Positions 35,172 through 44,982 of a stretch of 64,000 nucleotides of DNA are shown here, in pieces. Source of the stretch: CAVRIA01 sp963721115 (GTDB lineage: Bacteria > Desulfobacterota > Binatia > HRBIN30 > CADEER01); contig CAVRIA010000009.1 in the NCBI GenBank assembly GCA_963721115.1, positions 124,001-188,000 on the forward strand. The letters run 5' to 3'. The first letter of the stretch is position 1, and each line of letters starts with the position of its first letter. A program made the translations under genes and the position numbers. The notes under the pieces were generated by a model. That model ran no database searches. It was not told where the DNA came from and saw only the letters and a list, made by a program, of their open reading frames with translations.

Positions 35172-38100
35172 CTAGCGGCGCGAGCTCTGGTTCGCGACGT
35201 TGGCCGACTGCTCGTCGATCGATCCCGCCAGGACCTGTACCGAGGTGGGGCGCGCGTTCGGGTCGGCCGCCTTGAACTCGGCCACCAGCACGGCGCCGCT
35301 GTGATTCTGCACCGGCTCGGCGCTGGCGACACTGATGTACATCCTGCCGCTGCCGTCGATGCGGTGGCGCACCAGCGCTCCCGCCGTTCTGCTCCGCAGC
35401 TGCACGTTCAACGGCCGGACCTCGGTCGGATCGTAGCGCAGTTGGACGTCGAGCGCGTTGAAGGGCTGGGCCGTCTGTACGTAGATCGGGACGCGTACGC
35501 GTCCGCCCCGGGCGCGCCTTGGCCGGCCGGCCCGCACGGTAGCGGAGCTCGGAGCCGCGATGCGCAGGGCGGCACCGGCGGTCGAGGACCAGTTCCCGGT
35601 GCAGTCTCCGAAGAGCACGGCGCGGAAGTCCTGTCCGGTCGCCGTACCGACGAGCGGATCGAGGGAGATCGAACCGGGCTGGCATACGCCGCTGCCGATG
35701 ACCGGCTCGACGATCTGTTGATTCGGCAATTGCGACGGCTCTGGGACGAAGATCCAGTCGGAGCCGCAGGCTTCGGCAACCGGAAATCGATCGATCATCC
35801 CGACGCTCAGCTGCAGGATACGCGCGGCGTCGAGCGAGCTCAGGTTGCCGTCGCCGGTGACATCGCAGGCGAGATTCTGCAAGGGGTCGAACGTCTGCAG
35901 CCCGACCACGGCCTGCAGTACGCGGGCGGCGTCGAGCGAGCTCACGCCCGCTCCGAAGTCCCCTGCCTTCTCGGGATTGACCATCCACGGTCCGCTGGCG
36001 ATGCCCGTGGTGTACTGGCCGGTCAGGGTGGTCTGCGCCATTTGGGTCGTCGATCCGTCCAGCATCACGTCGACGTTCGGTACGGCTCGATTCGCGCTGT
36101 AATAGAGGACCTGTCCGGACAGGCTCGCGGTGCCGGCGGTAGGCGTCCCGGTCGGGGGCGGAGGCAACGTCGGGGTTTGCGTCGGAGTGGGCGGTGGCGT
36201 CGGCGACGCCACCGGGGCCAAGCCCGAGCTGGCCACACGAATGTCGCCGGCGTTGTAGTCAGCCACGTAGATGTCCGCACCGGTGGGGTCGAAGAGGATG
36301 CCGCTGGGGCCGTTGAAACGCCCGAGCGGGGTCGGTCCGATCGCGGTGGTCAGGATGTTGGTGACCAGGTCGAGGCTGCGCACGCGCACGCCGCTGTCCT
36401 CGGCGATGTACAGGTAGCGACCCTGCGGGGCGAGCGCGAGACGCATCGGTACGTTGATCTTGGCCAGGGTTGCCAGGCCGCCGTCGCCGCCGAGCCCGCA
36501 TTCGCCGGTGCCCACCGCGGTCGTGATGATCCTAGTCGCTGCATCGACGCGGCGCACGCGGCAGTTCCACTTGTCGGCGATGTACAGGTTGCCCGTCGCA
36601 TCGGCCACGACGTCCGCCGCTCCGCTCAGCTTCGCCGACGTCGCGGCCTGGGCGTCGCCGTTGTAGCCCGAGGCTCCCGTCCCGGCCACCACGTGCAGGT
36701 TCGAGCCGTTGGTGTTGACCTGGTAGACCTTGTTGCCGCTCTCGTCGGCGATCAACAGCGAGCCGTCCGGAGCCAGGTCCAGACCCTCGGGAAACTGCAG
36801 TCCGCTGGCCACGGTGGTGACGACCTGGTTGGAGGCCGAGATGCGCCGCACACGGCCGTTGAGCGTGTCAGTGTAGTAGACCGTGCCGCCAGCGTCGGCC
36901 GCGACGTCGCGCGGCGAGTACATGCTCGTCGCCGTGGCGACGCTGCCGTCGGCGGTGAAGCCGGCGACGCCGGTGCCGGCGATGGTGGTGATGATGTCGG
37001 TATTTGCGTCGACGCGCCGAATGCGATTGCCGTCGGCATCGGCGATCAGCAGCGAGCCGTCGGCCTTCCACGCCATCCCGAAAGGACCAACTTTGGCGAC
37101 GTCCGCCGGATACCCGTCGCCGTTGGACCAACCCACGTACGGATCCAGAGAACCGACGGCGACGCCGTCCCGAACCGGCACGACGCGGATGTCGCCGGCG
37201 CCGAAGTCGCCGACGTAGAGATCTGCTCCGGTCGAGTCGAGGAGGATGCCGCTGGGGCCGACGAAACGCCCGAGCGGGGTCGGTCCGACCGCTGTGGTGA
37301 GGAGGTTGGTGACCAGATCGAAGCTGCGCACGCGGACGCCGCGCTCCTCGGCGATGTACAGGTAGCGACCCTGCGGGGCGAGCGCGAGGCGCATCGGCAC
37401 GTTGATCTTGGCCAGGGTTGCCAGGCCGCCGTCGCCGCCGAGCCCGCACTCTCCGGTGCCCACTACGGTCGTGATGATCTTCGTCGCTGCATCGACGCGG
37501 CGCACGCGGCAGTTCCACTTGTCGGCGATGTATAGGTTGCCCGTCGCGTCGGCTACGACGTCCGCCGCTCCGCTCAGCTTCGCCGACGTCGCGGCCTGGG
37601 CGTCGCCGTTGTAGCCCGAGGCTCCCGTCCCGGCCACCACGTGCAGGTTCGAGCCGTTGGTGTTGACTTGGTAGACCTTGTTGCCGCTCTCGTCGGCGAT
37701 CAACAGCGAGCCGTCCGGAGCCAGGTCCAGACCCTCGGGAAACTGCAGTTCGCTGGCCACGGTGGTGACGACCTGGTTGGATGCCGCGATGCGCCGCACC
37801 CGGCCGTTGAGCGTGTCGGTGTAGTAGACCGTGCCGGCTGCGTCGGCCGCGATGTCGCGCGGTGAATTCATGCTCGTCGCGGTGGCGACGCTGCCGTCGG
37901 CGGTGAAGCCGGCGACGCCGGTGCCGGCGATGGTGGTGATGATGTTGGTATTCGCGTCGACGCGCCGAATGCGATTGCCGTCGGCATCGGCGATCAGCAG
38001 CGAGCCGTCGGCCTTCCACGCCATCCCGAAAGGACTCACCGTGGCGACGTCCGCCGGATACCCGTCGCCGTTGGACCAACCCACGTACGGATCCAGAGAA

Positions 38101-38204
38101 CCAACCGTGCCTGCTTCACAGGGGGTGATGCCGGCGACGATCAACTGACCAACGATCAGCAGAACCAGGAACACTCGTCTCGCGTGCGGAGCTGCGAGCA
38201 ACAT
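35172..38204 (-). CDS. Secreted NHL-repeat beta-propeller protein with duplicated propeller, dockerin-like dyad and cohesin-like domain
   Basis: 1010 residues. ATG 38204 is preferred over ATG 38216 because GGAGGAAGAG sits just before it. Signal peptide VFLVLLIVGQLIVAGITPCEA. Two nearly identical ~316-residue units follow, each beginning VGSLDPYVGWSNGDGYPADV and containing NHL repeats (GSLLIADADGNRIRRVD, GTVYYTDTLNGRVRRI, GNLYIADKWNCRVRRVD). A short P/T linker comes next, then a carboxypeptidase-regulatory-like segment (LSGQVLYYSANRAVPNVDV), a dockerin-like dyad (GVSSLDAARVLQAVVG and DVTGDGNLSSLDAARILQ), and a C-terminal cohesin-like domain (RVRVPIYVQTAQPFNALDVQ). No hydrophobic sorting tail is present, unlike its neighbours. 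It is probably a secreted ligand-binding or scaffold component. Confidence 0.85.
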   Translation of the reverse strand: MLLAAPHARRVFLVLLIVGQLIVAGITPCEAGTVGSLDPYVGWSNGDGYPADVATVSPFGMAWKADGSLLIADADGNRIRRVDANTNIITTIAGTGVAGFTADGSVATATSMNSPRDIAADAAGTVYYTDTLNGRVRRIAASNQVVTTVASELQFPEGLDLAPDGSLLIADESGNKVYQVNTNGSNLHVVAGTGASGYNGDAQAATSAKLSGAADVVADATGNLYIADKWNCRVRRVDAATKIITTVVGTGECGLGGDGGLATLAKINVPMRLALAPQGRYLYIAEERGVRVRSFDLVTNLLTTAVGPTPLGRFVGPSGILLDSTGADLYVGDFGAGDIRVVPVRDGVAVGSLDPYVGWSNGDGYPADVAKVGPFGMAWKADGSLLIADADGNRIRRVDANTDIITTIAGTGVAGFTADGSVATATSMYSPRDVAADAGGTVYYTDTLNGRVRRISASNQVVTTVASGLQFPEGLDLAPDGSLLIADESGNKVYQVNTNGSNLHVVAGTGASGYNGDAQAATSAKLSGAADVVADATGNLYIADKWNCRVRRVDAATRIITTAVGTGECGLGGDGGLATLAKINVPMRLALAPQGRYLYIAEDSGVRVRSLDLVTNILTTAIGPTPLGRFNGPSGILFDPTGADIYVADYNAGDIRVASSGLAPVASPTPPPTPTQTPTLPPPPTGTPTAGTASLSGQVLYYSANRAVPNVDVMLDGSTTQMAQTTLTGQYTTGIASGPWMVNPEKAGDFGAGVSSLDAARVLQAVVGLQTFDPLQNLACDVTGDGNLSSLDAARILQLSVGMIDRFPVAEACGSDWIFVPEPSQLPNQQIVEPVIGSGVCQPGSISLDPLVGTATGQDFRAVLFGDCTGNWSSTAGAALRIAAPSSATVRAGRPRRARGGRVRVPIYVQTAQPFNALDVQLRYDPTEVRPLNVQLRSRTAGALVRHRIDGSGRMYISVASAEPVQNHSGAVLVAEFKAADPNARPTSVQVLAGSIDEQSANVANQSSRR
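36240..38103. repeat. 948-bp direct tandem duplication inside the NHL-propeller gene
   Basis: The sequence CCCACGTACGGATCCAGAGA occurs at 37132 and again at 38080, giving a period of 948 bp (316 codons). Copy boundaries are roughly 36240-37155 and 37188-38103. Long stretches, such as the block encoding GNLYIADKWNCRVRRVD, are nearly identical in DNA and differ by only scattered bases. Both copies stay in frame, so each encodes a complete set of NHL blades. Such similarity implies a recent duplication or continuing gene conversion, and also a risk of mis-assembly. Confidence 0.9.
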
Positions 38205-38842
38205 CTCTTCCTCCATCTTCCGCACACGAACGGCTCCACCTTCCGTGCCATCCAGCCCCCCGCCCCTGGAAGAGACGACACCATTCCATGATCTACCCCG
38301 TCTCACGCCGCAGCTCCGCCTCGGCGCTTTGAGCACACACAAACTATTTTGTCAAAGAATTCATGCATTTAGGTTACGAATTGAAACCCTTTGGGGGGAC
38401 TTTCCGCGGCGCGCTTCACACGGCTGCTCTTAGGAGGCGCAATTGCCCCGGTTTTTGCTGCCGAGTGTTCGAATTTTGACGGCGATTGCCATTCGTCACC
38501 GCTCGGATCGCAAGTGATCTGTCGCATGCGTGCAAGCGTCACTGCCGGTGCCCGCCTTCTCCGCGAACGGGCTGACCGCTTGGACTAGAGTCAGGACGTC
38601 CGATGCGATCACCATCGCGATCGGCTCGAGGTGGATTCCCGCGTCGCGCTGCATCTCCGCTACCATTCCCCGCAGGGCATTCGGTGCAGTCCCTTTTCTC
38701 CGCTGTGGCGCAGCGGTCGGACTCGCATGGGATTCCGCGCCTAGTATCACCGTGCACGCGACATGGCTACGGAAATCGAGGTCGGTCGACTCGTGGGGGC
38801 GGTTGCTCTTTGCCGACTCTCTCCGAAAGTACCCCTTTTGGA
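38205..38842. other. Long intergenic region with an AT-rich block
   Basis: No supportable gene lies between the NHL gene (leftward) and the first stalk paralogue (rightward). Bases 38336-38395 are strikingly AT-rich for this genome and include TTGACA on the minus strand (38355-38350), a possible -35 of the NHL gene without a convincing -10. Short open frames exist on both strands around 38496-38913, but I recognise none of them. One on the minus strand (MVAEMQRDAGIHLEPIAMV) has plausible amino-acid composition and could be a gene remnant. Confidence 0.5.
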
Positions 38843-38870
38843 TTGACAGCGTCGGGGGCTTTGCTGTAAG
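38843..38870 (+). promoter_or_regulatory. Candidate sigma-70 promoter of the first stalk paralogue
   Basis: TTGACA (38843-38848) and TGTAAG (38865-38870) with a 16-base spacer, about 100 bases upstream of the GTG start. The -35 is a perfect consensus and the -10 matches 4 of 6. Confidence 0.45.
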
Positions 38871-38972
38871 CAGCGAACGGCTTTGGTCCGAAAAGATCCG
38901 TCCGAGCTCCTGAAATTCGGGCTCGAAGGCTGGGAAACGCGCTAGGCGCGGCAAATGAGCAGGAGGTGGCCC

Positions 38973-40283
38973 GTGCAATCGAATCATGGTGAGCAGAGGT
39001 TGGTTGGGGGAGCTGGACGCGGCGTTGTATTTCCGCTGGTCCTCAGTGCGATCGTGGCCGTACTTCTCTTCGGTGAGCAAGCGCGCGCCGGGTTGAACGA
39101 CGAGACCTGCGTGTCGGACAACAACACGGCCTACGTCGTCCTGAAGACGACAGACACGCGTACGCGTGTGACCAGCGTGGCGATCTCGGAGTTTGCATCC
39201 AACTCCTGCGTCGAGAACTCCAACGAGCCCGTGCAGACCGCGGTGGCCGTGGGCGGACCCATTCTGCCGAACCTGCGCCGCACGGCGGTCTTGGGCAACT
39301 TCGCTTCCAATGCGAACCTCGTCGGTGCCTGCCAGCCGCCTCAGTTCGATCCCAGCGCCGCAGGCGGGGCCGGCATCCTCACCTTTCCGGACGGCCGCAA
39401 GGTCAGCGGCAACCCGGCCCACCCCGATTGCGCGGGGACGTGCCTGTCGATCACCGCGGTGGGTAACTCCGATGCCACCGCCGGGCTGAGCGGTGCGAAC
39501 CCAGTGCCCGCGGCGGTCGAAGTCAACGTCAGCCGCTTTGCCATGTCGGGACCCGTCACGAGCTGCTCCGTCTCCGGCAACACTCTCGTGTTTCCCGAGC
39601 CGGCCGCGCCGCCGACGCCGGTGATCTCCGACGGCCGGACGAACTCGGTGGACCCGGTCGACACCGGCGAGGTGGCCAACCAGCAGGTCACGCTAGACGA
39701 TACGAATATGACCGTCGTCGGAAACGCGGGATCTGGGCTGGCGGGGATTCAGCCGGTTCCTGACGGCTTCGTCCTGCAGGGGAGCTGCCCCGGTGGCGCC
39801 CAGCCGAGCTGTCAGCTGATCGTGTTCATTGGTGATGCCGATGGTTCCGAAGCCTTCGGCAAGGGGGCGGCCGGATTCCTCGTCGACACCAACGACATGC
39901 AGCAGGACACCGACGGTTTCGGCAACAACCAGGAGTTCAACACCCGCACGCCGACCGAGACGCCAACTCTGACGCCGACCCTGACACCGACGGAGACGCC
40001 GACCGTCACGCCGACCTTGACCGACACGCCGACCCTGACGCCGACCCTGACGCCGACCTTGACCGACACGCCGACGTTGACTCCGACCGCGACGTTCACG
40101 GCGACGGCGACGGCTACGCGCACGGCGACCGACACGCCGACCGACACGCCGCCGCCGACCAACACGCGGCCGCCGATCCCGGTGGTTCCGTCGCCGATGA
40201 GCCCGGCCGGTCTGCTCATGATCACGGCTCTCGGTCTGGGCCTCCTGTGGGCCCTGCGGCGGCTCGCGAAGACAGGTGCTTGA
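38973..40283 (+). CDS. Secreted stalk protein A: unknown globular domain, Thr-Pro stalk, IPVV-type hydrophobic tail
   Basis: 436 residues from GTG 38973, which has AGGAGG six bases upstream; an ATG 18 bases earlier lacks a site. Signal segment VVFPLVLSAIVAVLLFGEQARA. The mature part starts GLNDETCVSDNNTAYVVLK and continues for about 280 residues with at least eight Cys (for example ASNSCVENSNEPVQT, GTCLSITAVGNSD, CQLIVFIGDADGSEAFG). I do not recognise this domain. After NNQEFNT comes a TPTLTPTLTPT-type stalk of about 75 residues, then IPVVPSPMSPAGLLMITALG, a hydrophobic helix and RRLAKTGA. The tail resembles IPTL-CTERM in layout but with IPVV. A paralogue lies directly downstream. Probably exported and held at the envelope. 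Confidence 0.82.
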   Translation: MQSNHGEQRLVGGAGRGVVFPLVLSAIVAVLLFGEQARAGLNDETCVSDNNTAYVVLKTTDTRTRVTSVAISEFASNSCVENSNEPVQTAVAVGGPILPNLRRTAVLGNFASNANLVGACQPPQFDPSAAGGAGILTFPDGRKVSGNPAHPDCAGTCLSITAVGNSDATAGLSGANPVPAAVEVNVSRFAMSGPVTSCSVSGNTLVFPEPAAPPTPVISDGRTNSVDPVDTGEVANQQVTLDDTNMTVVGNAGSGLAGIQPVPDGFVLQGSCPGGAQPSCQLIVFIGDADGSEAFGKGAAGFLVDTNDMQQDTDGFGNNQEFNTRTPTETPTLTPTLTPTETPTVTPTLTDTPTLTPTLTPTLTDTPTLTPTATFTATATATRTATDTPTDTPPPTNTRPPIPVVPSPMSPAGLLMITALGLGLLWALRRLAKTGA

Positions 40284-40319
40284 GGCTCGGCAGAGAACCA
40301 AAAGAAAATAGGAAAAACG

Positions 40320-40355
40320 GAGGCCCCCTCTTGACTGGAGGGGGCCTCTTCGTTT
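40320..40355 (+). terminator. Rho-independent terminator after stalk protein A
   Basis: GAGGCCCCCTC (40320-40330) pairs perfectly with GAGGGGGCCTC (40338-40348) across a 7-nt loop and is followed by TTCGTTTC. It separates the two paralogues into individual transcripts. Confidence 0.88.
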
Positions 40356-40413
40356 CAGGATTTGCGATAGTTTTTCGGCCTCTTGCCGGGCTCGGTCATG
40401 CGGAAAATTTTCC

Positions 40414-40442
40414 TTGTCATTCGAGCCCGGTTGTGGCATAGG
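40414..40442 (+). promoter_or_regulatory. Possible promoter of stalk protein B
   Basis: TTGTCA (40414-40419) and CATAGG (40437-40442) with a 17-base spacer, just after the terminator of paralogue A and about 20 bases before the GTG start. The -10 matches poorly, so this is tentative. Confidence 0.25.
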
Positions 40443-40463
40443 CATGCAACCTGGAGGTGGAGC

Positions 40464-42068
40464 GTGGAAAGGACAGCCGAGCACAAGAGGTCGTCGATGG
40501 CGCGAAACGGTGGGCGGGTCGGCGTGGAGCGTTCGCGCTCTGCAATTCGCGCGGTGATCGCCATAGCAACCTTCTCTCTGTTCGCAGCGTCCGTACCGGC
40601 GCACGCGGGCCTGAACGATGAGACCTGCGTTTCCAACAACAACACGGTCTACGTCATTCTGAAAACGACAGACACCAGGACGCGGGTGACCAGCGTCGCC
40701 ATCTCCGAAAACGCCTCCAACTCCTGTGTGGAGAACTCGAACGAGCCGGTGCAGACGGCCGTTGCCGTCGGCGGGCCGATTCTGCCCAACATGCGCCGCA
40801 CCACCGTGCTCGGGAACTTTCCCAGCAATGCCAATCTGGTGGGCTCCTGCCTGCCGCCCCAATTCGATCCGGCGGCGGCGGGCGGCTCGGGCATCCTGAC
40901 TCTTCCCGGCAACGTGCACGTCAGCGCAAACCCGGCGCATGCCGACTGCACGGCCCTGGGTGGTTGCCTGTCGATCACCAGCGTCAGCAACTCGGATGCG
41001 GATGGTGGACTCGCCTCCCCGTTTTTCGCTGTGCCGGCGGCGGTCGAGGTCAACGTGAGCCGGTTTGCCATGTCGGGTCCGGTGACGAGTTGCGAGGTTT
41101 CGGGCAACACGCTGGTGTTTCCCGAGCCGGCGGTCACCCCCCCGGCGACTCCGGTCATCTCCGATGGCCGGACGAACTCGGTGGACGCCGTCGACACCGG
41201 CGAGGTGGCCAACCAGCAGGTCACGCTAGACGATACGAATATGACCGTCGTCGGAAACTTTGGATCCGGGCTGGCGGGGATTCAGCCGATCCCGGACGGG
41301 TTCGTTTTGCGCGGTGCGTGCGGCGGCGCTCCCAACCCCTCCTGCCAGCTGATCGTGTTCATCGGCGATCGAGACGGCGCCGACGCCTTCGGCAAGGGAG
41401 CGGCCGGGTTCATCACGGACGAGAACGACATGCAGCAGGACACGGACGGCTTCGGCAACAACCAGGAGTTCAATACGCCGACGGCGACCCCGACCAGCAC
41501 GCCAACAGAGACGCCGACCATAACGCCGACGAACACGCCGACGAACACGCCGACCAACACGCCGACCAACACGCCGACGAATACGCCGACGAATACGCCG
41601 ACCAACACCCCGACGAATACACCGACCAACACGCCGACGAATACACCGACGAACACGCCGACCAACACCCCGACCAACACGCCGACGAATACGCCGACGA
41701 ATACACCGACCAACACGCCGACGAACACGCCGACGGCGACGCCGACCAACACGCCGACGAATACGCCGACGAATACGCCGACGAACACGCCGACGAACAC
41801 GCCGACAGAAACGCCGACGGCGACGCCGACGAATACGCCGACCAACACGCCGACGGCGACGCCGACCAACACGCCAACCAACACGCCGACGGCGACGCCG
41901 ACGGCGACACCGACGGCGACGAACACCGAGACCCCGACTCCGACGCGCACGCGCCCGCCGATCCCGGTGGTACCGACGCCGACGAGCCCGGCGGGCTTGG
42001 TGATGATCAGTCTGCTCGGACTCGGCCTGCTGTGGGCGCTGCGCCGGATCGCGAAGCCCGGTGCCTGA
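40464..42068 (+). CDS. Secreted stalk protein B: paralogue of A with an expanded TPTN repeat stalk
   Basis: 534 residues from GTG 40464, with GGAGGTGG upstream, the same GTG-plus-strong-site arrangement as paralogue A. Signal segment VIAIATFSLFAASVPAHA. The globular region (GLNDETCVSNNNTVYVILK onward) is clearly homologous to A along its whole length with the Cys pattern kept. The stalk is much longer, about 155 residues of TPTNTPTN with a few TPTA and TPTE units. The tail is IPVVPTPTSPAGLVMISLLG plus a helix and RRIAKPGA. The family is unknown to me. Stalk length differs greatly between the copies, as expected for a slippage-prone repeat. Exported and probably envelope-anchored. Confidence 0.82.
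   Translation: MERTAEHKRSSMARNGGRVGVERSRSAIRAVIAIATFSLFAASVPAHAGLNDETCVSNNNTVYVILKTTDTRTRVTSVAISENASNSCVENSNEPVQTAVAVGGPILPNMRRTTVLGNFPSNANLVGSCLPPQFDPAAAGGSGILTLPGNVHVSANPAHADCTALGGCLSITSVSNSDADGGLASPFFAVPAAVEVNVSRFAMSGPVTSCEVSGNTLVFPEPAVTPPATPVISDGRTNSVDAVDTGEVANQQVTLDDTNMTVVGNFGSGLAGIQPIPDGFVLRGACGGAPNPSCQLIVFIGDRDGADAFGKGAAGFITDENDMQQDTDGFGNNQEFNTPTATPTSTPTETPTITPTNTPTNTPTNTPTNTPTNTPTNTPTNTPTNTPTNTPTNTPTNTPTNTPTNTPTNTPTNTPTNTPTNTPTATPTNTPTNTPTNTPTNTPTNTPTETPTATPTNTPTNTPTATPTNTPTNTPTATPTATPTATNTETPTPTRTRPPIPVVPTPTSPAGLVMISLLGLGLLWALRRIAKPGA
41473..41935 (+). repeat. 12-bp coding VNTR (ACGCCGACSAAY) encoding T-P-T-N
   Basis: About 38 head-to-tail 12-bp units, mostly ACGCCGACCAAC or ACGCCGACGAAT, encode Thr-Pro-Thr-Asn. 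GCG (Ala) or GAG/GAA (Glu) variants appear at the edges and in the middle. All units are in frame. The synonymous alternation AAC/AAT and ACC/ACG shows several duplication rounds. Copy number is likely to vary between strains, and the array is a likely assembly weak point. Confidence 0.93.
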
Positions 42069-42095
42069 GAACCAAGCGAGCGACTACCAGCCTTG

Positions 42096-42134
42096 AAATG
42101 AAAAGGGCTCCCGATACGGGAGCCCTTTTCATTT
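42096..42134. terminator. Terminator after stalk protein B (long perfect hairpin)
   Basis: AAATGAAAAGGGCTCCC (42096-42112) pairs perfectly over 17 bases with GGGAGCCCTTTTCATTT (42118-42134) across a GATAC loop. The A- and T-rich stem ends let it act on both strands, ending stalk gene B and the convergent small coiled-coil gene. Confidence 0.9.
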
Positions 42135-42182
42135 TGGCGCAGAGAGAATCGGCCGCCGCGCTCGAACGACGACCGATCAGCG

Positions 42183-42434
42183 TCACTCCTTCTTCTTCAG
42201 GTGGCTCCGGTTCTCTTCGACGAAGCGCTTCAGATCGTCGATCCCGACGAACAGCCGGTCCCACTGCTCCTGATAGAGCGTCACGGGGAAGCGGCCCAGA
42301 CCGTATACCGATACGGCCCCCTTCTCCGATACCCGGAACGACAGGGGACCGCTCTTGGCGCGCTGCGACTTGAGCGATTCGTTCTCGGCCTTCAGGCGTG
42401 CGATTTCATTCTCCAAGTTCTCGGCGTCAGACAT
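42183..42434 (-). CDS. Small conserved coiled-coil protein of unknown function
   Basis: 83 residues from ATG 42434 with GAGGAG upstream. A predicted N-terminal coiled coil (ENLENEIARLKAENESLKSQ) is followed by a compact segment containing VSEKGAVSVYGLGRFPVTLY and EQWDRLF, and a Lys-rich end. I have seen similar short proteins with the GAxSxYGLGRFPVTLY core in cyanobacteria and myxobacteria, but their function is not known. It is the last gene after citrate synthase on the minus strand, 80 bp downstream, so it may be co-transcribed with it. Confidence 0.8.
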   Translation of the reverse strand: MSDAENLENEIARLKAENESLKSQRAKSGPLSFRVSEKGAVSVYGLGRFPVTLYQEQWDRLFVGIDDLKRFVEENRSHLKKKE

Positions 42435-42514
42435 TCTCGACTCCTCGTTGACCATTTCCATCCATGGCCCTGGTTCAGCTGCCGGCTTCGCCTCCGGCGC
42501 GGTCCTCGGGTCTC

Positions 42515-43819
<1,305 letters not shown>

Positions 43820-43992
43820 CAATTCCTCCTTTTCCGATTCCACCCCGCAGACGGCCGTTGGGGTCGGTCCGTTTCCTGAACCCGTATCCAGACGGAGCGG
43901 AGCGGGCAAACGGTAGCCGCTAGTGAGTGCTCCGGGCGCGACCAGCAAAACAAAGACACGCTACTCTACGACTTCCGCACGCACAGGAAAAG

Positions 43993-44907
43993 TCAGGCCT
44001 CGGCCGCATGGCCGGCGGGAATCGCACGGCGTAGCTCGGCCGTTCCCGTCGCCGCCCTCTCTCCGTCGCCGTTCTCCAGGACCAAGTCACAGACGATCCG
44101 TTCGCCCTCCGGCTCCACGTGCCACTCCGTGACCACCCCACTGAGAGCGATCGTCTCCCCGGCGATCACCGAGACCCGGAAGGTCGTGCTGAGCCGCCCG
44201 ATTCGCCAGCCGCGCAGGCGCCGCAGCAACATCTGCTCCAGGATGGCGGATTGCATCGGACCTGGGACGATGACGTCGGGATAGCCGAGGCGTCGCGCCG
44301 TGCGAGAGTCGGTGAACAACCCCTCGGTTACTCTCTGGATGTGAGCCCAGCGGCGCACCTGCCAGGGATCGGGGCTCGCCCGGATCTCCGGACCGATCGC
44401 GGCTCCGATGTCGACCCTGCCCTCGCCCTCGCCTGATGCTACGGAGCCGGAAGCTCCCCGCGCCTTGGCGGCGTGCGTGGGTGCCTCCGCGGGCGGCGGT
44501 CGCGGACGCACGATCTGATCGTCCGAGATCTCGACGGCGACCTCGCCGGTCAGCGTTTCGATCGTGGCTCGCCGGGTAATGACGGTCAGCGGACCGCTGC
44601 GTCCGTTCTTCTCGAACACGTCCGTCACCTTGGTGCGGATTCGATACTCGCCTGACATCCGAATCGGCTGAAAGATCGTGATGTCGTGTCCGGCGTGCAC
44701 GGCGAGCGAGTGCTCGGGCAACTCGACGGTGGGGACGGGTCCGCCACGCAGCATCAGGGCGAAGGTGGGGGGCGCCTCGAGGCAGGGGCCAGCGGCGGTC
44801 TCCCGGTCTCCCACGCTTTCGGCATACCCGCGGATCATGTCGCTCGTCACCACCACCGTGCCGAGATCGCATTGGCGGCCGACCGCTTCCGCGAGCGAAG
44901 AGTTCAT
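43993..44907 (-). CDS. Double hot-dog (FAS1-like dehydratase/MaoC-type) 2-enoyl-CoA hydratase
   Basis: 304 residues in two hot-dog halves joined by an Ala/Pro/Gly-rich linker (about residues 133-165). The N-half has TSDMIRGYAESVGD and AGHDITIFQPIRMSGEY, the FAS1-like dehydratase pattern that includes the MaoC-type hydratase Asp/His region. The C-half has GYPDVIVPGPMQSAILEQML and FRVSVIAGETIALSGVV. Such two-domain proteins hydrate or dehydrate branched or steroid-type enoyl-CoA. It lies 173 bp upstream of gltA and shares its strand. Probably active in acyl-CoA degradation together with the scattered crotonases, thiolase and CoA-transferase of this window. Confidence 0.82.
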   Translation of the reverse strand: MNSSLAEAVGRQCDLGTVVVTSDMIRGYAESVGDRETAAGPCLEAPPTFALMLRGGPVPTVELPEHSLAVHAGHDITIFQPIRMSGEYRIRTKVTDVFEKNGRSGPLTVITRRATIETLTGEVAVEISDDQIVRPRPPPAEAPTHAAKARGASGSVASGEGEGRVDIGAAIGPEIRASPDPWQVRRWAHIQRVTEGLFTDSRTARRLGYPDVIVPGPMQSAILEQMLLRRLRGWRIGRLSTTFRVSVIAGETIALSGVVTEWHVEPEGERIVCDLVLENGDGERAATGTAELRRAIPAGHAAEA

Positions 44908-44982
44908 CGGATCCGGCGGGCGGTCAGAAGACGGGCGGGGCGGGTTCCTCGCTGGGACCCGCCCCGCCTGACGCAGAGCAAA

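Noticed and set aside
33810..37535. Very long plus-strand open frame opposite the IPTL and NHL genes
   Set aside because: It is antisense to two well-supported genes with signal peptides and recognisable domains. Its translation is low-complexity Arg/Gly/Val-rich, as expected of a GC-rich shadow frame.
38336..38395. Replication origin in the AT-rich block
   Set aside because: No DnaA boxes, no dnaA/dnaN/parA neighbours and no iterons. It looks like an ordinary AT-rich promoter zone.
38530..38913. 127-residue plus-strand open frame as a gene
   Set aside because: Ser/Arg-rich composition, no ribosome-binding site or recognisable motif, and it overlaps the candidate promoter of stalk protein A.
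41473..41935. CRISPR-like array
   Set aside because: The unit is 12 bp with no spacers and stays in frame inside a protein gene. It is a coding VNTR.
41282..41950. Minus-strand GVFVGVLVGV-type open frame opposite the TPTN stalk
   Set aside because: It is the reverse complement of the 12-bp coding repeat and has no ribosome-binding site or flanking conserved sequence.
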